Positions 62,147 to 64,000 of a stretch of DNA of 64,000 nt are shown in pieces. The translations under genes and the position numbers were made by a program. A model generated the notes under the pieces. It did no database searches and was not told the origin of the DNA. It was given only the letters and a program-made list of their open reading frames with translations. Position 1 is the stretch's first letter. Each line of letters opens with the position of its first letter. This DNA comes from HK1 sp965202875 (GTDB lineage Bacteria > Pseudomonadota > Gammaproteobacteria > HK1), in assembly GCA_965202875.1 (NCBI GenBank), contig OZ241870.1, positions 4,464,001-4,528,000 of the forward strand, given 5' to 3'.

Positions 62147-63228
62147 GCGGCGCCGAGCAGGCGCGCGGTGACGTCGACGATGGGGATGACCCGCTCGTAG
62201 GCCATGCGGGTCGGACCGATGACCCCGAGCACTCCGAGCACCTCGCCTTCGCGCTCGTACGGGGTGGTGACCACGCTGCACCCGTCCAGGACCTTGAAAC
62301 CGGATTCCTCGCCGATGAAGATCCGGAGACCGTCCGCGAGCAGGCACTGATCGAGGATGTGGAGCAGCTCCGTCTTCTCGTGGAACGCCTCGAACAGATG
62401 CCGGAGCTTCTCCAGGTCCGCGAGCTCCCCGTACTCCATGAGGTTCGTCTCTCCGGAGACCAAGAGCGCGTCTTCAACGCCGGCGCCTCTGACGAACGCC
62501 TTGTCCGCCATCTCGATCGCCGTGAGCATCAGTGCATCGAGGCTCGAACGGTGCTCCCTGAGCTCCGCGAGCAACGATTCGCGCACCTGGAGCAGGTCCT
62601 TGCCCGCGCACGTTTCGTTCAGATAGTTGCCGGCCTGCTGCAGCACCGCCTGGGAACACGGCCGGCCGGGGTGGATGATCCGGTTCTGGACGTCGGAGCC
62701 GTTGACCACGAGGATGACCAGCACGCGCTCCGGCGAGAGCGCGATGAATTCGACGTGGCGCAGGATCAGGCGCTCCTGCTTCGGCAGGGTCACGATCCCC
62801 GCCATGTGCGTGATGTCGGAGATCAGCGAGGTCGCGGCGTTGACCAGCGGCTCGCGTTCACCCTTCATTTCGAGCTGCGAGCGCAGATGTTCGCGCTGGT
62901 CGTCCTTGATCGGCGCAAGCTGGAGCAAACTGTCGACGAAGAAGCGGTACCCCTGGACGGTGGGAACACGGCCGGCGGAGACGTGCGGCGAACGCAGCAG
63001 GCCGAGTTCCTCCAGATCCGCCATGACGTTGCGCACCGTCGCGGCGCTCAGATCGAGCCCCGAGTCGCGGGACAGCGTGCGGGAGCCGACCGGCTGGCCG
63101 CTGTCGATGTAGCTCTGCACGAGGATCCGGAAAAGATGCTGTGCACGCTCGCTCAGCACGGTTTCCGGCACCGGTGCGCCGGCCTCCCGAAACGCGGATG
63201 GTCGATCACGGGGGGAGCCGGACTGCAT
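62128..63228 (-). CDS. hrcA: Heat-inducible transcription repressor HrcA
   Basis: A 366-residue HrcA: winged-helix domain (GQPVGSRTLSRDSGLDLSAA, VRNVMADLEELGLLRSPHVS), then the GAF-like and inserted domains to the end (GVIGPTRMAYERVIPIVD). It represses CIRCE-bearing heat-shock genes and is tuned by GroEL. The N-terminus is about 25 residues longer than usual. A CIRCE element lies 190 bp upstream. Confidence 0.95.
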   Translation of the reverse strand: MQSGSPRDRPSAFREAGAPVPETVLSERAQHLFRILVQSYIDSGQPVGSRTLSRDSGLDLSAATVRNVMADLEELGLLRSPHVSAGRVPTVQGYRFFVDSLLQLAPIKDDQREHLRSQLEMKGEREPLVNAATSLISDITHMAGIVTLPKQERLILRHVEFIALSPERVLVILVVNGSDVQNRIIHPGRPCSQAVLQQAGNYLNETCAGKDLLQVRESLLAELREHRSSLDALMLTAIEMADKAFVRGAGVEDALLVSGETNLMEYGELADLEKLRHLFEAFHEKTELLHILDQCLLADGLRIFIGEESGFKVLDGCSVVTTPYEREGEVLGVLGVIGPTRMAYERVIPIVDVTARLLGAALNQHH

Positions 63229-63405
63229 CGCTCATCCGTTCATGGCCGGGGGTACGGATGCAGCGGAAACGGCGGACGACCCGGCGGATCCTCCATACTT
63301 CGGGCGGATCCTCCGGACGAAGGAACCCTTGCCGTCCGGCCCACACACCGGTCCGTGCCTGCTTCGGACTGCCGGCACCTTCTCCGTCCCTTGTCTCGTG
63401 AACCG

Positions 63406-63953
63406 GTGAGGGTGCAGGCTAGCACCCGTTCCACGACAGTGCAAAGCAGCCGCTCTCGGTCGATGACCTCATCACGCTGCTTCGGAGCGCCGGTGTCGAG
63501 GCCCTCGTCGACGTCCGCGCCGGGCCTGTCCCGCGCCGCTACCCGCAGTGCAACGATCCGCGGTTGTGCGCGTTTCCCGGCGCCGCCGGCATCCGCCGCC
63601 ACCGGGCCGGATGCCGGCCCGGCGGGATGCGGCCCCGCCGACCCCGGCTCCGCGCGCCGCGCTCCGGCCGGCTCGGGGCTCCGCCGATTGCGGAGGGGCG
63701 TGAAGAAGGCCGGGCAGAGGGACGCGCCCGGAGCCTGGAAGCAGCCGCCCGCAGGATCCCGGAGAGCGCAGTGTCCGCCCGGAACGCGAAGCAACTCGTC
63801 CGCATGGCCGGGCGCGGGCCGGCGGCCATGATGTGCGCCGAACACGGACCCCCGGAACGCCACCGCTCCCGCGCCGCGGACCGGCTGGCGCCGCGCGGCG
63901 CCGGGGTCGTGCGCCGTCGGCCCCGGCGACCGGCGACCGGAAGCACGCCGTGA
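63406..63953 (+). pseudogene. DUF488-family remnant
   Basis: The frame from about 63441 reads SVDDLITLLRSAGVEALVDV, PRRYPQCNDPRL, GAAGIRRHR and, near the end, MMCAEHGPPERHRSRAADRL, the order of DUF488 proteins. The expected N-terminal GHSTRS appears only as ASTRS in another frame from GTG 63406, so about 25 nt and the frame are disturbed. A TAG at 63420 and no ATG/GTG in the main frame support decay. The middle is strongly diverged. Confidence 0.55.
63419..63445. promoter_or_regulatory. CIRCE operator over the hrcA promoter
   Basis: CTAGCACCC, 9-bp spacer, CAGTGCAAA matches the CIRCE consensus (TTAGCACTC-N9-GAGTGCTAA) at 14 of 18 arm positions. On the minus strand a promoter TTGCAC-N17-TAGCCT lies inside it, so HrcA would autoregulate its own gene. 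Confidence 0.7.
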
Positions 63954-64000
63954 ATCCGCCTCCCTCGTCTGCGATCGCGACACGCAGGCGGCCCTGCTTC

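Overview
The window is about 70% GC and almost fully coding. It reads as the chromosome of a high-GC proteobacterium. The heat-shock order hrcA-grpE-dnaK-dnaJ-dapB, a photolyase, an ETF:quinone oxidoreductase and nnrU fit a gammaproteobacterium, perhaps Chromatiales-like; I cannot name a genus. No tRNA, rRNA, CRISPR array or phage was seen.

Layout. (1) 1-11.8 kb, plus strand: an operon for a type II secretion/type IV pilus-like machine: GspE ATPase, GspF platform, PilM/GspL-, PilO/GspM- and PilP-like proteins, two pilin-like proteins, then an ABC-2 permease and a small anchored protein. Several of its junctions carry degraded 'echoes' of the neighbouring gene end and gene start. (2) 12-19 kb: nnrU, arfB, a Rieske oxygenase with a stand-alone ferredoxin, photolyase and ETF-QO. 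(3) 19-32 kb, minus strand: one long run in which two paralogous signalling modules (di-heme cytochrome c peroxidase, DAHL-type receptor with a degenerate GHKL domain, double-TM periplasmic sensor) flank a GT22 mannosyltransferase and run by a 4-bp overlap into tadB and tadC. The second peroxidase begins beside a run of 34 G, a possible phase-variation switch. (4) 32-36 kb: an orphan BMP-family binding protein, then cpaF and cpaE. (5) 36-41 kb: a divergent Uma2/Rpn nuclease pair in a 2.16-kb tandem duplication. (6) 41-56 kb: the main Flp/Tad pilus locus (two flp genes, tadE/tadG-type genes, cpaE, a lipoprotein, a TPR-secretin fusion, cpaA, cpaB, a SPOR-like protein and a TMTC-like glycosyltransferase), with a low-GC two-gene islet between the flp genes. 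(7) 56-64 kb: dapB, dnaJ, dnaK, grpE and hrcA, with a CIRCE operator upstream of hrcA and a sigma-32-type promoter before grpE, then a DUF488 remnant.

How it fits together. The Tad genes lie in three pieces: motor and CpaE (33-36 kb), inner-membrane platform (19-21 kb), and pilins, secretin and peptidase (41-54 kb). The platform genes are coupled to the peroxidase-sensor module, so periplasmic redox or peroxide sensing may be linked to Flp pilus assembly; that link is inference. Two membrane glycosyltransferases beside Tad genes suggest a glycosylated pilus or surface polymer. Many otherwise conserved proteins here carry added low-complexity segments (GspE, ETF-QO, GrpE, PilM-like, DAHL receptors).
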